From: an uncultured Bacteroidota bacterium
Lineage (GTDB): Bacteria > Bacteroidota > Bacteroidia > Chitinophagales > Chitinophagaceae
Direction of reading: 5' to 3'
Assembly: GCA_946479055.1 (NCBI GenBank)
Contig: CAMLEX010000243.1
Coordinates: 1-7,251 of the forward strand
Length of the DNA stretch: 7,251 nucleotides
Made by a program: the position numbers and the translations under genes. Shown here in pieces: positions 1 through 7,221 of this stretch. Under the pieces are notes generated by a model. It was not told the DNA's origin. It saw nothing but the letters and a program-made list of their open reading frames with translations, and did no database searches. Within the stretch, counting starts at the first letter, position 1. Every line of letters begins with the position of its first letter.

Positions 1-1
1 A

Positions 2-208
2 GGTCGTTATGCAGCTGTGCTGCCTGCTGTAACAGCTGCCATTCCACATGTGCCGGCTTACTTTACTTTTGATGCACGTTTAGCATGGCGGTTTAAATTT
101 TTCGAAATTTCTGTTGTTGGTCAAAATCTACTGGAAGACGAACATCTAGAAACTGGTGCTTCAAATATGCCACGAACCTTTTATACCAGGATCACATGTC
201 AATTCTAA
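2..208 (+). CDS. TonB-dependent outer-membrane receptor, C-terminal fragment (5' end outside window)
   Basis: Only the last 68 residues are present; the reading frame is open to the left edge, so the gene is cut by the window and not broken. Visible are alternating beta strands typical of the end of a 22-stranded TonB receptor barrel: a strand with DARLAWRF, then FEISVVGQNLLEDEHLE, which matches the common 'V.G.NLLD..H.E' pattern before the last strand of these receptors, then a proline-arginine turn (MPRTFYTRITCQF). The chain ends in phenylalanine, as expected for an outer-membrane barrel recognised by the BAM machinery. Such receptors bind a ligand at the cell surface and import it, or signal its presence, using TonB energy. 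The ligand cannot be told from this piece; the plug domain and any N-terminal signalling extension are not visible. The stop overlaps the next gene, which indicates one operon. Confidence 0.85.
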   Translation, partial: GRYAAVLPAVTAAIPHVPAYFTFDARLAWRFKFFEISVVGQNLLEDEHLETGASNMPRTFYTRITCQF

Positions 209-744
209 GAAAAGCAGTTCTTCAAAGTTTCATAATCCCGCTGTTTGCGTGCTGTATACTTTTTGTGTCTGCGCAAAAGCCTGTCGCAACTGAGTACCGT
301 GTAAAAGCAGTTTTTCTTTTCAACTTCACGCAGTTTGTTGAATGGGCCCCCTCTTCTTTTATTTCAGAGCAAGCGCCATTTGTCATCGGTATTTTGGGCG
401 AAAACCCTTTTGATTCGTATTTGGAAGACGTAGTGTCCGGTGAAAAAGTGAATGGACATCCCTTGGTGGTTCATCATTATAAAAATTTAGACGAGATAAA
501 AACCTGTCATATACTCTTTATCAATAAATCCGGAATAAATAATCCGGATGATATACCTGCAAGCATAAAAGGAAAGAACATTCTCACAGTAAGTGATGCG
601 GCCGGTTTTTTAAAACAAGCAAGTGTGATCAGGTTTATTACAAAGGACAATAAAATACGTATTCAAATAAATCTTGAAGCAGCTAAAGAAGCTGACCTTA
701 CCATTAGTTCCAAGCTGCTCAGGATTGCCGAAATAATTCACTAA
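196..744 (+). CDS. YfiR-family (DUF4154) periplasmic protein
   Basis: A 182-residue exported protein. Residues 1-26 form a signal peptide (basic start, hydrophobic core, VSA|Q cleavage site), so the mature protein should be periplasmic. The YfiR/DUF4154 pattern is clear: EYRVKAVFLFNFTQFVEW just after the signal (about residues 33-50), a central CHILFIN strand (104-110), ILTVSD (129-134), and the C-terminal IQINLEAAKEADLTISSKLLRIAE (about 156-179). In Pseudomonas, YfiR binds the periplasmic domain of the diguanylate cyclase YfiN and holds it inactive until YfiB sequesters YfiR. Here the next gene has a YfiN-like periplasmic domain, so a role as its periplasmic regulator is a reasonable inference. 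The start codon lies inside the receptor gene (13-base overlap) with AGGA at 188-191 as a weak ribosome site, suggesting translational coupling. The mature part has a single cysteine (C104), unlike the four of P. aeruginosa YfiR. Confidence 0.93.
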   Translation: MSILRKAVLQSFIIPLFACCILFVSAQKPVATEYRVKAVFLFNFTQFVEWAPSSFISEQAPFVIGILGENPFDSYLEDVVSGEKVNGHPLVVHHYKNLDEIKTCHILFINKSGINNPDDIPASIKGKNILTVSDAAGFLKQASVIRFITKDNKIRIQINLEAAKEADLTISSKLLRIAEIIH

Positions 745-759
745 AACAATAATTACTTG

Positions 760-3372
760 ATGTTGTTTAAGCATATTCCTATTCAAAAAAAGCTGATGAG
801 AGTTATTCTTATCATCAGTGCGGCGATGTTGCTTGTAACATGTACGTCATTTTTTTTCTATGAGCTTTATACATTCCGGCAAAGTACGATGCAGAAGCTT
901 TCTACACTCGGAGAAGTAATAGCGGCTAATAGTACTGCAGCACTTGCCTTTAATAACAAGGAAGACGCTAACGAAATATTATCCGCACTGAAAGCTGAGC
1001 CGCATATTGTAGCTGCCTGTCTTTATGATAAAAACAATAACCTATTTTCTAAATATCCAGATAGCCTGTCAAATAGCGGCTTTCCTGCTATAATAAAGGA
1101 GGAAGGCTATCATTTTAATCTTTCCTTTCTGGAAGGATTTCAACCTGTAGCGGAAGATACGGAGCAGTTGGGTACTTTATATTTAAAATCTGACCTGGGA
1201 GATATGTATGTGCGTTTGCGGCTTTATGGAATGGTCACACTACTGGTAACAGTCGTTTCTTTTCTTTTGGCTTATTTGCTTTCTAAAATTCTCCAGAAGA
1301 GCATATCAATGCCAATTCTTGCTTTAGCAGAAACGGCAAAAACAATTTCCGCTAACCGGGATTATTCAGTTCGGGCTGTTAAATCAGGTAATGATGAATT
1401 GGGTTCGCTTACCGATTCCTTTAATGTTATGCTTCAGCAAATACAGGATCAGAACAATAGCCTGAAAGAATTCAATCAAAAATTAGAGCAGAGCGAAAAG
1501 CTGTTCCGGGCGATGATTGAAAAAGATACCGATATGAAAACCCTTGCCACTCCGGAAGGAAAAGTTTTTTATGCAAGCCCGTCAATCACAAAAATCCTCG
1601 GTTATGGGAACGAGGAATTTATAAGTACCCCTGTCTTTGAGCTCATCCATCCCGATGATGTGTCCGGGTTTATTGAAGCTATAACCAATATAGTTCAAAC
1701 GCCGGGTAAATTTTTTTACAGGCAACATCGGTTGAAACATAAGAATGGAACATGGATATGGTGTGAAGGAACGATAACAAATATGTTGCACGAACCGGCA
1801 GTGGCGGCCCTTGTTTCAAATTTCCGTGACATAACTGAAAGAAAACAAGCAGAAGAAAATATAAGACGCACTTTAAAAGAAGTTTCGGATTACAAATACG
1901 CGTTGGATGAATCGTCCATCGTTGCGATTACAGACCAGAAAGGAATCATTAAATATGTAAATGACAATTTCTGTAAGATATCAAAATACAACCGCGATGA
2001 ATTGATCGGGCAGGATCATCGCATTATTAATTCAGGGTATCATCCCAAAGAATTCATCCGCAATTTGTGGGTAACGATCGCTAAAGGGAAAATATGGAAA
2101 GGTGAATTAAAAAATAAAGCGAAAGACGGTACTATATATTGGGTGGATACCACAATAATTTCCTTCCTAAACGGAGAAGGGAAACCCTACCAGTATGTGG
2201 CAATAACAGCGGATATTACTGAACGCAAAGAAACAGAACAAGCATTGAATGAAAGCCAGCAACTGCTGTCGGCCATCATCGACAATTCGACAGCGGTCAT
2301 TTATGTTAAGAACCTGCAAGGTCAGTACATACTGGTGAATCGCCGTTTTTCTGAATTGTTTCATCTCCGTATGGATGACATCCTGGGTAAAACCGACTAT
2401 GATATTTTTCCCAAAGAGCAGGCTGATGCGTTCCGCGAGATGGATATGAGGACTGCTACTGCAGGTCATGCTCTTACTGAGGAGGAACTAGCGCCACACG
2501 ATGATGGTTTGCACGCATACATTTCCGTGAAAAGCACCCTGCAACACACGAATGGTAATCCTTACGCCATTTTTGGAATTTCCACCGACATTACCGACCT
2601 GAAAAAAGCTCAGCTGGAAGTGCAAAAATTAAACGAAGAGCTTGAACAAAAAGTAATTGATCGTACAGCCGAATTACAATCAGCGAACAAAGAACTGGAA
2701 TCATTCACCTACTCCGTCTCCCATGACCTTCGTGCTCCCCTTCGTATTATTGATGGTTATGCCGATATTCTTACCACTGATTATAAAGATAAGCTGGATG
2801 AAGAAGGCAACCGCACATTGACTATTATAAAAACTAACGCCAGGCGCATGGGCCAGCTCATTGATGACCTGCTGAACCTTTCACATACCGGCAGAAAAGA
2901 ATTAGTAGTGCACCTCACCGATATGGATAAACTGGTCAAAGCCGTGATGGATGAACAACTTAGTTTAACCCGCAATATTGTTACTGTAAATATTGGAAAA
3001 CTGGAACCGGCTCAGTGTGACAGCAGCCTGTTGCGGCAGGTATGGATCAATCTTATTTCCAATGCCATAAAATATTCCGGCAAACAGGAAAAACCGGAAA
3101 TACAAATCAGTTCATTGCGCAATAAAAAAGAAGTTGTTTATTCCATCCAGGATAATGGTGTAGGTTTTGACATGAAGTATGCTGAAAAATTATTTGGGGT
3201 TTTCCAGCGACTACATAGGATAACTGAATTTGAAGGAACCGGTATCGGTCTTGCGTTGGTACACAGGATACTTGTACGACACAGAGGAAAGATATGGGCT
3301 GAATCCGAACCAGGCAAGGGAGCTATTTTTTATTTTAGTTTACCCGTTGTTCACGAGGGCCTGCCTGGATAA
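760..3372 (+). CDS. Membrane sensor histidine kinase: CHASE8-like sensor, HAMP, three PAS, HisKA, HATPase
   Basis: An 870-residue inner-membrane kinase. I start at the ATG at 760; a TTG directly before it would add one residue. Order: TM1 (about 14-36); periplasmic domain (about 38-145) with [18 protein letters not shown] and the A..IL.AL...P.IVAA.LYD pattern of the YfiN/TpbB CHASE8 sensor; TM2 (about 157-178); HAMP (about 178-232); PAS1 (about 246-362, PAS_3-like, ending DITERK); PAS2 (about 376-490, Aer/NifL-like, ending DITERK); PAS3 (about 502-617); a short coiled coil (to about 645); HisKA with phosphorylatable H655 in [10 protein letters not shown]; then an ATPase domain with N-box N764/N768 ([10 protein letters not shown]), G1 DNGVGFD (798-804), F-box LFGVFQRLH and G2 GTGIGLALV. 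The catalytic core is of the bacteriophytochrome-like class ([15 protein letters not shown]), which usually pairs with Rcp1-like receivers such as the one encoded 26 bases downstream. It starts 15 bases after the YfiR-like gene. It has no receiver or GGDEF domain. It probably autophosphorylates H655 under control of periplasmic YfiR and cytoplasmic PAS signals. Confidence 0.96.
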   Translation: MLFKHIPIQKKLMRVILIISAAMLLVTCTSFFFYELYTFRQSTMQKLSTLGEVIAANSTAALAFNNKEDANEILSALKAEPHIVAACLYDKNNNLFSKYPDSLSNSGFPAIIKEEGYHFNLSFLEGFQPVAEDTEQLGTLYLKSDLGDMYVRLRLYGMVTLLVTVVSFLLAYLLSKILQKSISMPILALAETAKTISANRDYSVRAVKSGNDELGSLTDSFNVMLQQIQDQNNSLKEFNQKLEQSEKLFRAMIEKDTDMKTLATPEGKVFYASPSITKILGYGNEEFISTPVFELIHPDDVSGFIEAITNIVQTPGKFFYRQHRLKHKNGTWIWCEGTITNMLHEPAVAALVSNFRDITERKQAEENIRRTLKEVSDYKYALDESSIVAITDQKGIIKYVNDNFCKISKYNRDELIGQDHRIINSGYHPKEFIRNLWVTIAKGKIWKGELKNKAKDGTIYWVDTTIISFLNGEGKPYQYVAITADITERKETEQALNESQQLLSAIIDNSTAVIYVKNLQGQYILVNRRFSELFHLRMDDILGKTDYDIFPKEQADAFREMDMRTATAGHALTEEELAPHDDGLHAYISVKSTLQHTNGNPYAIFGISTDITDLKKAQLEVQKLNEELEQKVIDRTAELQSANKELESFTYSVSHDLRAPLRIIDGYADILTTDYKDKLDEEGNRTLTIIKTNARRMGQLIDDLLNLSHTGRKELVVHLTDMDKLVKAVMDEQLSLTRNIVTVNIGKLEPAQCDSSLLRQVWINLISNAIKYSGKQEKPEIQISSLRNKKEVVYSIQDNGVGFDMKYAEKLFGVFQRLHRITEFEGTGIGLALVHRILVRHRGKIWAESEPGKGAIFYFSLPVVHEGLPG

Positions 3373-3398
3373 TATTTTTTAATAACAAAATTGTATTT

Positions 3399-3851
3399 AT
3401 GTTATATACAGAAGTTGAAATCCTTCTTATTGAAGATAACCCTGAGGAAGCGGAACTTGCCATCAGGAGCCTGAGAAAGTATAACCTGGCCAATAGATTG
3501 CTGCACATCGATGATGGTGCGGAAGCCCTTGACGTTATTTTTTCAAAAGGAAAGTATGCCGGTAATAAAAATCCGCTTCATCCCAAATTGATATTGCTGG
3601 ATTTAAAATTACCAAGAGTAGATGGACTGGAAATCCTCCGGCAAATAAAATCAGATGAACAAACAAAGCGCATTCCGGTAGTTGTGCTCACCTCTTCCAA
3701 AGAAGAAACAGATATTATAGAAAGCTACCGCATGGGTGTAAACAGTTATATCGTCAAACCAGTGAATTTTGATTCTTTTACAAAAGCGGTATCTGAACTC
3801 GGTTTGTACTGGGTCGTTCATAATCAAAGCCCCGGCCAACTTGCAAACTAA
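3399..3851 (+). CDS. Single-domain response regulator, Rcp1-like
   Basis: A 150-residue protein that is a receiver domain and nothing else. The acidic pocket E12-D13 ([12 protein letters not shown]), phosphoacceptor D68 ([17 protein letters not shown]), T98 (VVVLTSS) and K120-P121 (YIVKPVNF) are all present, so it should be phosphorylatable. The long loop between alpha 2 and beta 3 ([14 protein letters not shown]) and the tail [16 protein letters not shown] are hallmarks of the Rcp1 family, the partners of phytochrome-type kinases, matching the kinase core encoded just upstream. There is no DNA-binding, enzymatic or other output domain, so it acts either as a phosphate shuttle or by protein contact. 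It lies 26 bases after the kinase and 34 bases before the next gene, in the same orientation. No Shine-Dalgarno sequence is seen before its ATG; the upstream stretch is AT-rich as is usual in Bacteroidota. Confidence 0.95.
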   Translation: MLYTEVEILLIEDNPEEAELAIRSLRKYNLANRLLHIDDGAEALDVIFSKGKYAGNKNPLHPKLILLDLKLPRVDGLEILRQIKSDEQTKRIPVVVLTSSKEETDIIESYRMGVNSYIVKPVNFDSFTKAVSELGLYWVVHNQSPGQLAN

Positions 3852-3885
3852 TAAACCATTCCTTCACCTATATTAAACTTTACTT

Positions 3886-4998
3886 ATGACACCAGAACTA
3901 AAACTCCTGTTACTCGAAGACGATCCTGCCGATGCGGCACTGATACAAACATTGCTGCGACGATCGGGTATGCAGTTCAATGCAGAAGTAGCCAGTGATG
4001 AAAAAGAATTTTTGGTTGCTGTACAAAATAAGGGATACGATGCAGTGCTGGCAGATAATGCACTACCACAATACAGCTCCATGAAAGCATTGGAACTGAT
4101 CAGAGCTACCAATCCACATGTGGCTTTTATATTGGTAACGGGTACGGTATCTGAAGAATTTGCCGTTAATATTATTCAGCAGGGTGCTGATGATTATATT
4201 TTGAAAACTAACCTTACCCGCCTGCCCGCTGCTATTAATAGTGCAATTGAGAAAAAAAGAATACAACAGGAAAAAGAACGATCACAACAGGAGTTAAAGC
4301 AACTTAACCAGGAGTTGCGAAGTGTATCAGCACATCTGGAAAGGATCAGGGAAGAAGAGCGGGCAAGAATTGCCCGCGAAATACATGACCAGGTCGGGCA
4401 ACAATTAACCGGGTTGAAAATGGACGTATTCTGGGTAAAGGGTATGGTAGATAAAAAAGCAGAACGTGAGACAATATTGAAAAAACTGAACGAGATGTTG
4501 GATAATCTGGACGAAGCCGTAAAAACGGTAAGGAAAGTAGCATCCGATCTGCGGCCAAGTATCCTGGATGATTTTGGGCTCATTGATGCTTTGGACTGGC
4601 ACAGTAAAGAATTCGCTGCCAGGTCCGGGATAAATGTTCATTTCAAAACCCTCGCAAAAGAAGTAACCAATGACCCTGCTATTACTATCGGGTTATTTCG
4701 CATTTACCAGGAGGCGCTTGTCAATGTAGCCAGGCATGCAGCAGCAAAAAATGTAATAACAGCTCTTGAAACTTCTGATACCTATATATCCTTAAGCATT
4801 ACTGATGATGGCAAAGGATTCGATAGTTCTATACAAAAGAAAACATTGGGGTTGCTGGGAATGAAAGAAAGAGCCCAGATGATTGGCGGAACGCTAACCA
4901 TAAACAGTAAGCCGGGTAAGGGCACTGGTGTATTTATCACTGTTCCTTTGTTTCGAAAAAAGAATCCTGTACAAAATAATGGTGACACCATAAAATAA
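3886..4998 (+). CDS. Receiver-HisKA_3 fusion: soluble NarX/DegS-type histidine kinase with N-terminal receiver
   Basis: A 370-residue cytoplasmic protein without membrane segments. Residues 1-120 are a receiver domain: E11-D12-D13 pocket, phosphoacceptor D57 (AVLADNALP), T85 (ILVTGTVSEE) and K107 (YILKTNL). A charged, glutamine-rich coiled coil (about 118-155) leads into a HisKA_3 dimerisation domain with H167 in RIAREIHDQVGQQL and the family's DLRPSILDDFGLIDAL segment (221-236). The ATPase domain follows: N-box YQEALVNVARHAAA (274-287), G1 DDGKGFD (307-313), G2 GLLGMKER (322-329), ending GKGTGVFITVPL. The receiver sits before the kinase, not after it as in ordinary hybrid kinases, so its phosphorylation probably switches the kinase. 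The upstream membrane kinase or the Rcp1-like receiver could supply the phosphate; this is inference. HisKA_3 kinases normally phosphorylate NarL/FixJ regulators with a LuxR-type helix-turn-helix, but none is encoded here. It is the last gene of the cluster. Confidence 0.95.
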   Translation: MTPELKLLLLEDDPADAALIQTLLRRSGMQFNAEVASDEKEFLVAVQNKGYDAVLADNALPQYSSMKALELIRATNPHVAFILVTGTVSEEFAVNIIQQGADDYILKTNLTRLPAAINSAIEKKRIQQEKERSQQELKQLNQELRSVSAHLERIREEERARIAREIHDQVGQQLTGLKMDVFWVKGMVDKKAERETILKKLNEMLDNLDEAVKTVRKVASDLRPSILDDFGLIDALDWHSKEFAARSGINVHFKTLAKEVTNDPAITIGLFRIYQEALVNVARHAAAKNVITALETSDTYISLSITDDGKGFDSSIQKKTLGLLGMKERAQMIGGTLTINSKPGKGTGVFITVPLFRKKNPVQNNGDTIK

Positions 4999-5043
4999 CT
5001 ACACCGTTCTGAAAAATTAAAACCCTGAAGGGAACTTAAATTC

Positions 5044-5101
5044 AAAAAAAGTTATCATCAACCTGCCTTTGTCCTATGCCGGTGCAGGTTGATGGTAACT
5101 T
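5044..5101 (-). terminator. Strong hairpin with minus-strand U-tract, between convergent genes
   Basis: Left arm 5049-5066 (AAGTTATCATCAACCTGC) and right arm 5084-5101 (GCAGGTTGATGGTAACTT) form an 18-bp stem with one G-T wobble pair and a 17-base loop. Read on the minus strand, the stem runs into the complement of the A-run at 5044-5050, giving seven U residues: a textbook intrinsic terminator for the arabinofuranosidase gene, whose stop lies about 138 bases upstream on that strand. On the plus strand the hairpin is followed by TGTAATAAGG, without a T-run. It may still protect or end the signalling operon's transcript, about 50 bases after its last stop, but less clearly. Confidence 0.8.
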
Positions 5102-5238
5102 GTAATAAGGATTTTCTACTTACACATCACTGGTATGGCTGATACTGTTAGGGCAAAACATACAAGACCATTGATCCTTTTAATTTTTCAATCATCATAA
5201 ATCAATTGTGCTGTTGACAATATCAATTCTTTAAACAA
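5102..5238. other. Convergent intergenic spacer, 3' untranslated region of the GH51 gene
   Basis: AT-rich, with no open frame, RNA gene or strong secondary structure that I can support. It holds a direct repeat ATCAATT (about 21 bases apart, near 5202 and 5222) and a weak 5-bp hairpin (ATTGT/ACAAT) near 5205-5221. Both could be chance in sequence of this composition. Confidence 0.5.
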
Positions 5239-7221
5239 CTATTTATTGATTAAAGGCAAACTAATCACATTAACTGATACAGGCTTTACCTCAACTTTAA
5301 TCTTATTCCCTGTTTTCTTAATTGGAGAGGAAACAGGAACGATAATTTGCGGTTTATCCAGAGTATTAAAAGCGAAAGGTTCTGCAGAAGTTAATGATTG
5401 TAAACTCCCATCTTTAGCAGAGGTACCTTCCAACTTTATATCAAAAGTTTTAGTAAAATTTGAGCTGTTAACTATTTTCAGATTAAGTGTATTCGTTTTC
5501 CTGTCAATAGTTGCACTAGCATATATACTATCCTTACCGGCCAATACCTGCCCATTACTTAAAACAGGAACCACATGAGTGCCTTTATTCACAGAAAACA
5601 ATTTTTGAACATAATAATTGGGAGTACCTACAGCTCTTAAATTATCAAACCAAATCAGGTCAGGACGCCACTGCCATGCTTCTACATGTGCCAGCAGAGG
5701 AGCATAGGAAGCCATATGAACGATATCTGCATTTCGTTCAAGCCCAGTCATAAAAGAAGCTTCTGCCAGAGCACTTAACCAGGTATTCCTTGATTCTGGA
5801 TCCGTACTATCTTTGCTGTGTGCTGCATACTCACCGGCAAAAACTTTGGGACCTTTGCGGTCATATTTGTCATAGCGGTTTGCATTAGCAAAAAACCATT
5901 CAGGATTTCTATAATAATGCTCATCTATAAGATCAGTTTTAAGAGCTGTCAATTCTTTCCAGGCATAATCAAAACGGGAACCATCGGATGAAGGGCCTGA
6001 ACCTGACACCAGTTTTATTTCAGGATGTTTAACACGTAAGACCTTATCAAATTCTTTATAACGTTCTATATATTGTTCATCCCATTGTTCGTTTCCAACA
6101 CCCAGATATTTTAAATTAAACGATGCAGGATGCCCCATATCTGCACGCAGTTTACCCCATTCGGTAGTAACCGGGCCGTTGGCAAACTCAATCAGGTCCA
6201 AGGCATCCTGAATGTATGGGTCAACATTTTCTGCAACTTCCCCTGTGTTATACTGACAAGCCATTCCACAATTTAAAATGGGGAGCGGCGCTGCATTCAG
6301 ATCTTCTGCCAATTGAAAATATTCATAAAATCCTAACCCATACGATTGGAAATAATCGGGGGCATTCCGCGGCGCCTTGAATTCAACATTCCAACGATTC
6401 ATTATCAGTTTACGATCCTCGACAGGGCCAACCGTTGTTTTCCATTGATAACGGTTTTCAAGGTCTTTCCCTTCCACAATACATCCTCCGGGAAAACGAA
6501 TAAAACCAGGTTTTAAATCAGCCAGCATTTGTACCAGATCTGCTCTCAATCCTCCCGGACGGTTCTTCCAGGTATCCTGTGGAAAAAGGGAAATCATATC
6601 CGCATCAACCACGCCTTTTCCTTCAAACAAAACAACAAGCTTTGCTTTGGGTTCTGTTGAATTAGCTTTAATTGACAGCTCATGTTTTTTCCATTCACCA
6701 TTTCCGGTTAAAGGAATAGATGTACTCTCCCCTATCTTTTCATTTTTTGAATTAAGCAGTTCTAAACGCAACTTGACAGCGTCAGTGTTCCTGGCCATCA
6801 TTGAAAAATTATACTGCTTATCTTTTTGCACACCTATACCACGGAAGCCTTCATTTTCCAGGCCATAGCTTCCGTTTTCAGCATCTACAGTAATACGTGC
6901 AAAACGTGGGTTACCCTGATTTAATTTAGCATGATTGTTAATTAAAATTTTTCCTGTTCCACCTTTCTTTACTTCTTTCCATCCCATTAAAGGTGCAGAA
7001 AATTCAAAGGACCGGTTCTTTATCAGTTCTGCATATAAACCACCGTCTGCAGAGAAGTTGATATCTTCAAAGAAGATGCCCCACATAGTTGGCTGCACCT
7101 CTGTAATGGGCTTATTTACCTGTACAATCAGGTTTTGGGGCTTTTGAGCCATCGCCGAAAATGAAAAACTTGTAGCAAGTAACAAACAAGCAGCCCATTG
7201 ATAAGATATTTTTTTCATCAT
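5239..7221 (-). CDS. Secreted GH51 alpha-L-arabinofuranosidase
   Basis: A complete 660-residue enzyme predicted to release terminal alpha-L-arabinofuranosyl groups from arabinoxylan, arabinan or their oligosaccharides by a retaining mechanism. Residues 1-25 are a signal peptide (MMKKI, hydrophobic core, AMA|Q), so it acts in the periplasm or outside the cell; no lipobox sits at the cleavage site. The mature start has the family pattern TMWGIFFEDINFSADGG (about 45-61). A beta-rich insert resembling a CBM4/9-type carbohydrate-binding domain covers about 80-212. The barrel then resumes with FIRFPGGC (about 240-247), acid/base E378 in GVGNEQW, and nucleophile E464 in FAGEYAAH. The C-terminal arabinofuranosidase beta-sandwich runs to the end. 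The size fits the long, insert-bearing GH51 type and not the roughly 500-residue cytoplasmic type. I start at the ATG at 7221; a second ATG follows at 7218, and an in-frame TTG at 7245 would add eight polar residues before the signal peptide, which is less likely. No SusC/SusD pair or other glycosidase is visible nearby. Confidence 0.95.
   Translation of the reverse strand: MMKKISYQWAACLLLATSFSFSAMAQKPQNLIVQVNKPITEVQPTMWGIFFEDINFSADGGLYAELIKNRSFEFSAPLMGWKEVKKGGTGKILINNHAKLNQGNPRFARITVDAENGSYGLENEGFRGIGVQKDKQYNFSMMARNTDAVKLRLELLNSKNEKIGESTSIPLTGNGEWKKHELSIKANSTEPKAKLVVLFEGKGVVDADMISLFPQDTWKNRPGGLRADLVQMLADLKPGFIRFPGGCIVEGKDLENRYQWKTTVGPVEDRKLIMNRWNVEFKAPRNAPDYFQSYGLGFYEYFQLAEDLNAAPLPILNCGMACQYNTGEVAENVDPYIQDALDLIEFANGPVTTEWGKLRADMGHPASFNLKYLGVGNEQWDEQYIERYKEFDKVLRVKHPEIKLVSGSGPSSDGSRFDYAWKELTALKTDLIDEHYYRNPEWFFANANRYDKYDRKGPKVFAGEYAAHSKDSTDPESRNTWLSALAEASFMTGLERNADIVHMASYAPLLAHVEAWQWRPDLIWFDNLRAVGTPNYYVQKLFSVNKGTHVVPVLSNGQVLAGKDSIYASATIDRKTNTLNLKIVNSSNFTKTFDIKLEGTSAKDGSLQSLTSAEPFAFNTLDKPQIIVPVSSPIKKTGNKIKVEVKPVSVNVISLPLINK

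Larger units (their letters stand above)
2..4998 (+). other. Probable operon: TonB receptor, YfiR-like, sensor kinase, Rcp1-like receiver, receiver-kinase
   Basis: Five same-strand genes are separated by -13, 15, 26 and 34 bases, with no terminator-like hairpin or recognisable promoter between them. This spacing and the fit of their products to one signal chain support co-transcription from a promoter upstream of the window. The right boundary is well defined by the convergent arabinofuranosidase gene. Confidence 0.8.

Noticed and set aside
850..857. Run of eight T residues inside the sensor kinase gene, considered as a phase-variation tract
   Set aside because: It encodes part of the TM1 phenylalanine cluster, is short for slippage-based switching, and such runs are common in this AT-rich sequence.
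4194..4583. 129-codon minus-strand open frame
   Set aside because: It is serine/cysteine-rich low-complexity translation antisense to the receiver-HisKA_3 gene, as expected from a shadow frame.
4782..5045. 87-codon minus-strand open frame reaching from the receiver-kinase gene into the intergenic region
   Set aside because: It is mostly antisense to the conserved HATPase domain, has no recognisable protein features, and no signal supports its start; a chance frame.
5214..5219. TTGACA resembling a sigma-70 -35 box on the plus strand
   Set aside because: No -10 partner or downstream plus-strand gene follows, and Bacteroidota promoters do not use this element.
5246..5578. 110-codon plus-strand open frame inside the GH51 gene
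   Set aside because: It is antisense to the well-supported C-terminal domain of the arabinofuranosidase and shows no family motif.
7162..7221. Possible lipoprotein signal (AAC within QWAACLLLA) in the GH51 signal peptide
   Set aside because: The cysteine lies before the hydrophobic core, not after it, so it does not form a lipobox; cleavage at AMA|Q fits a standard signal peptidase I site.
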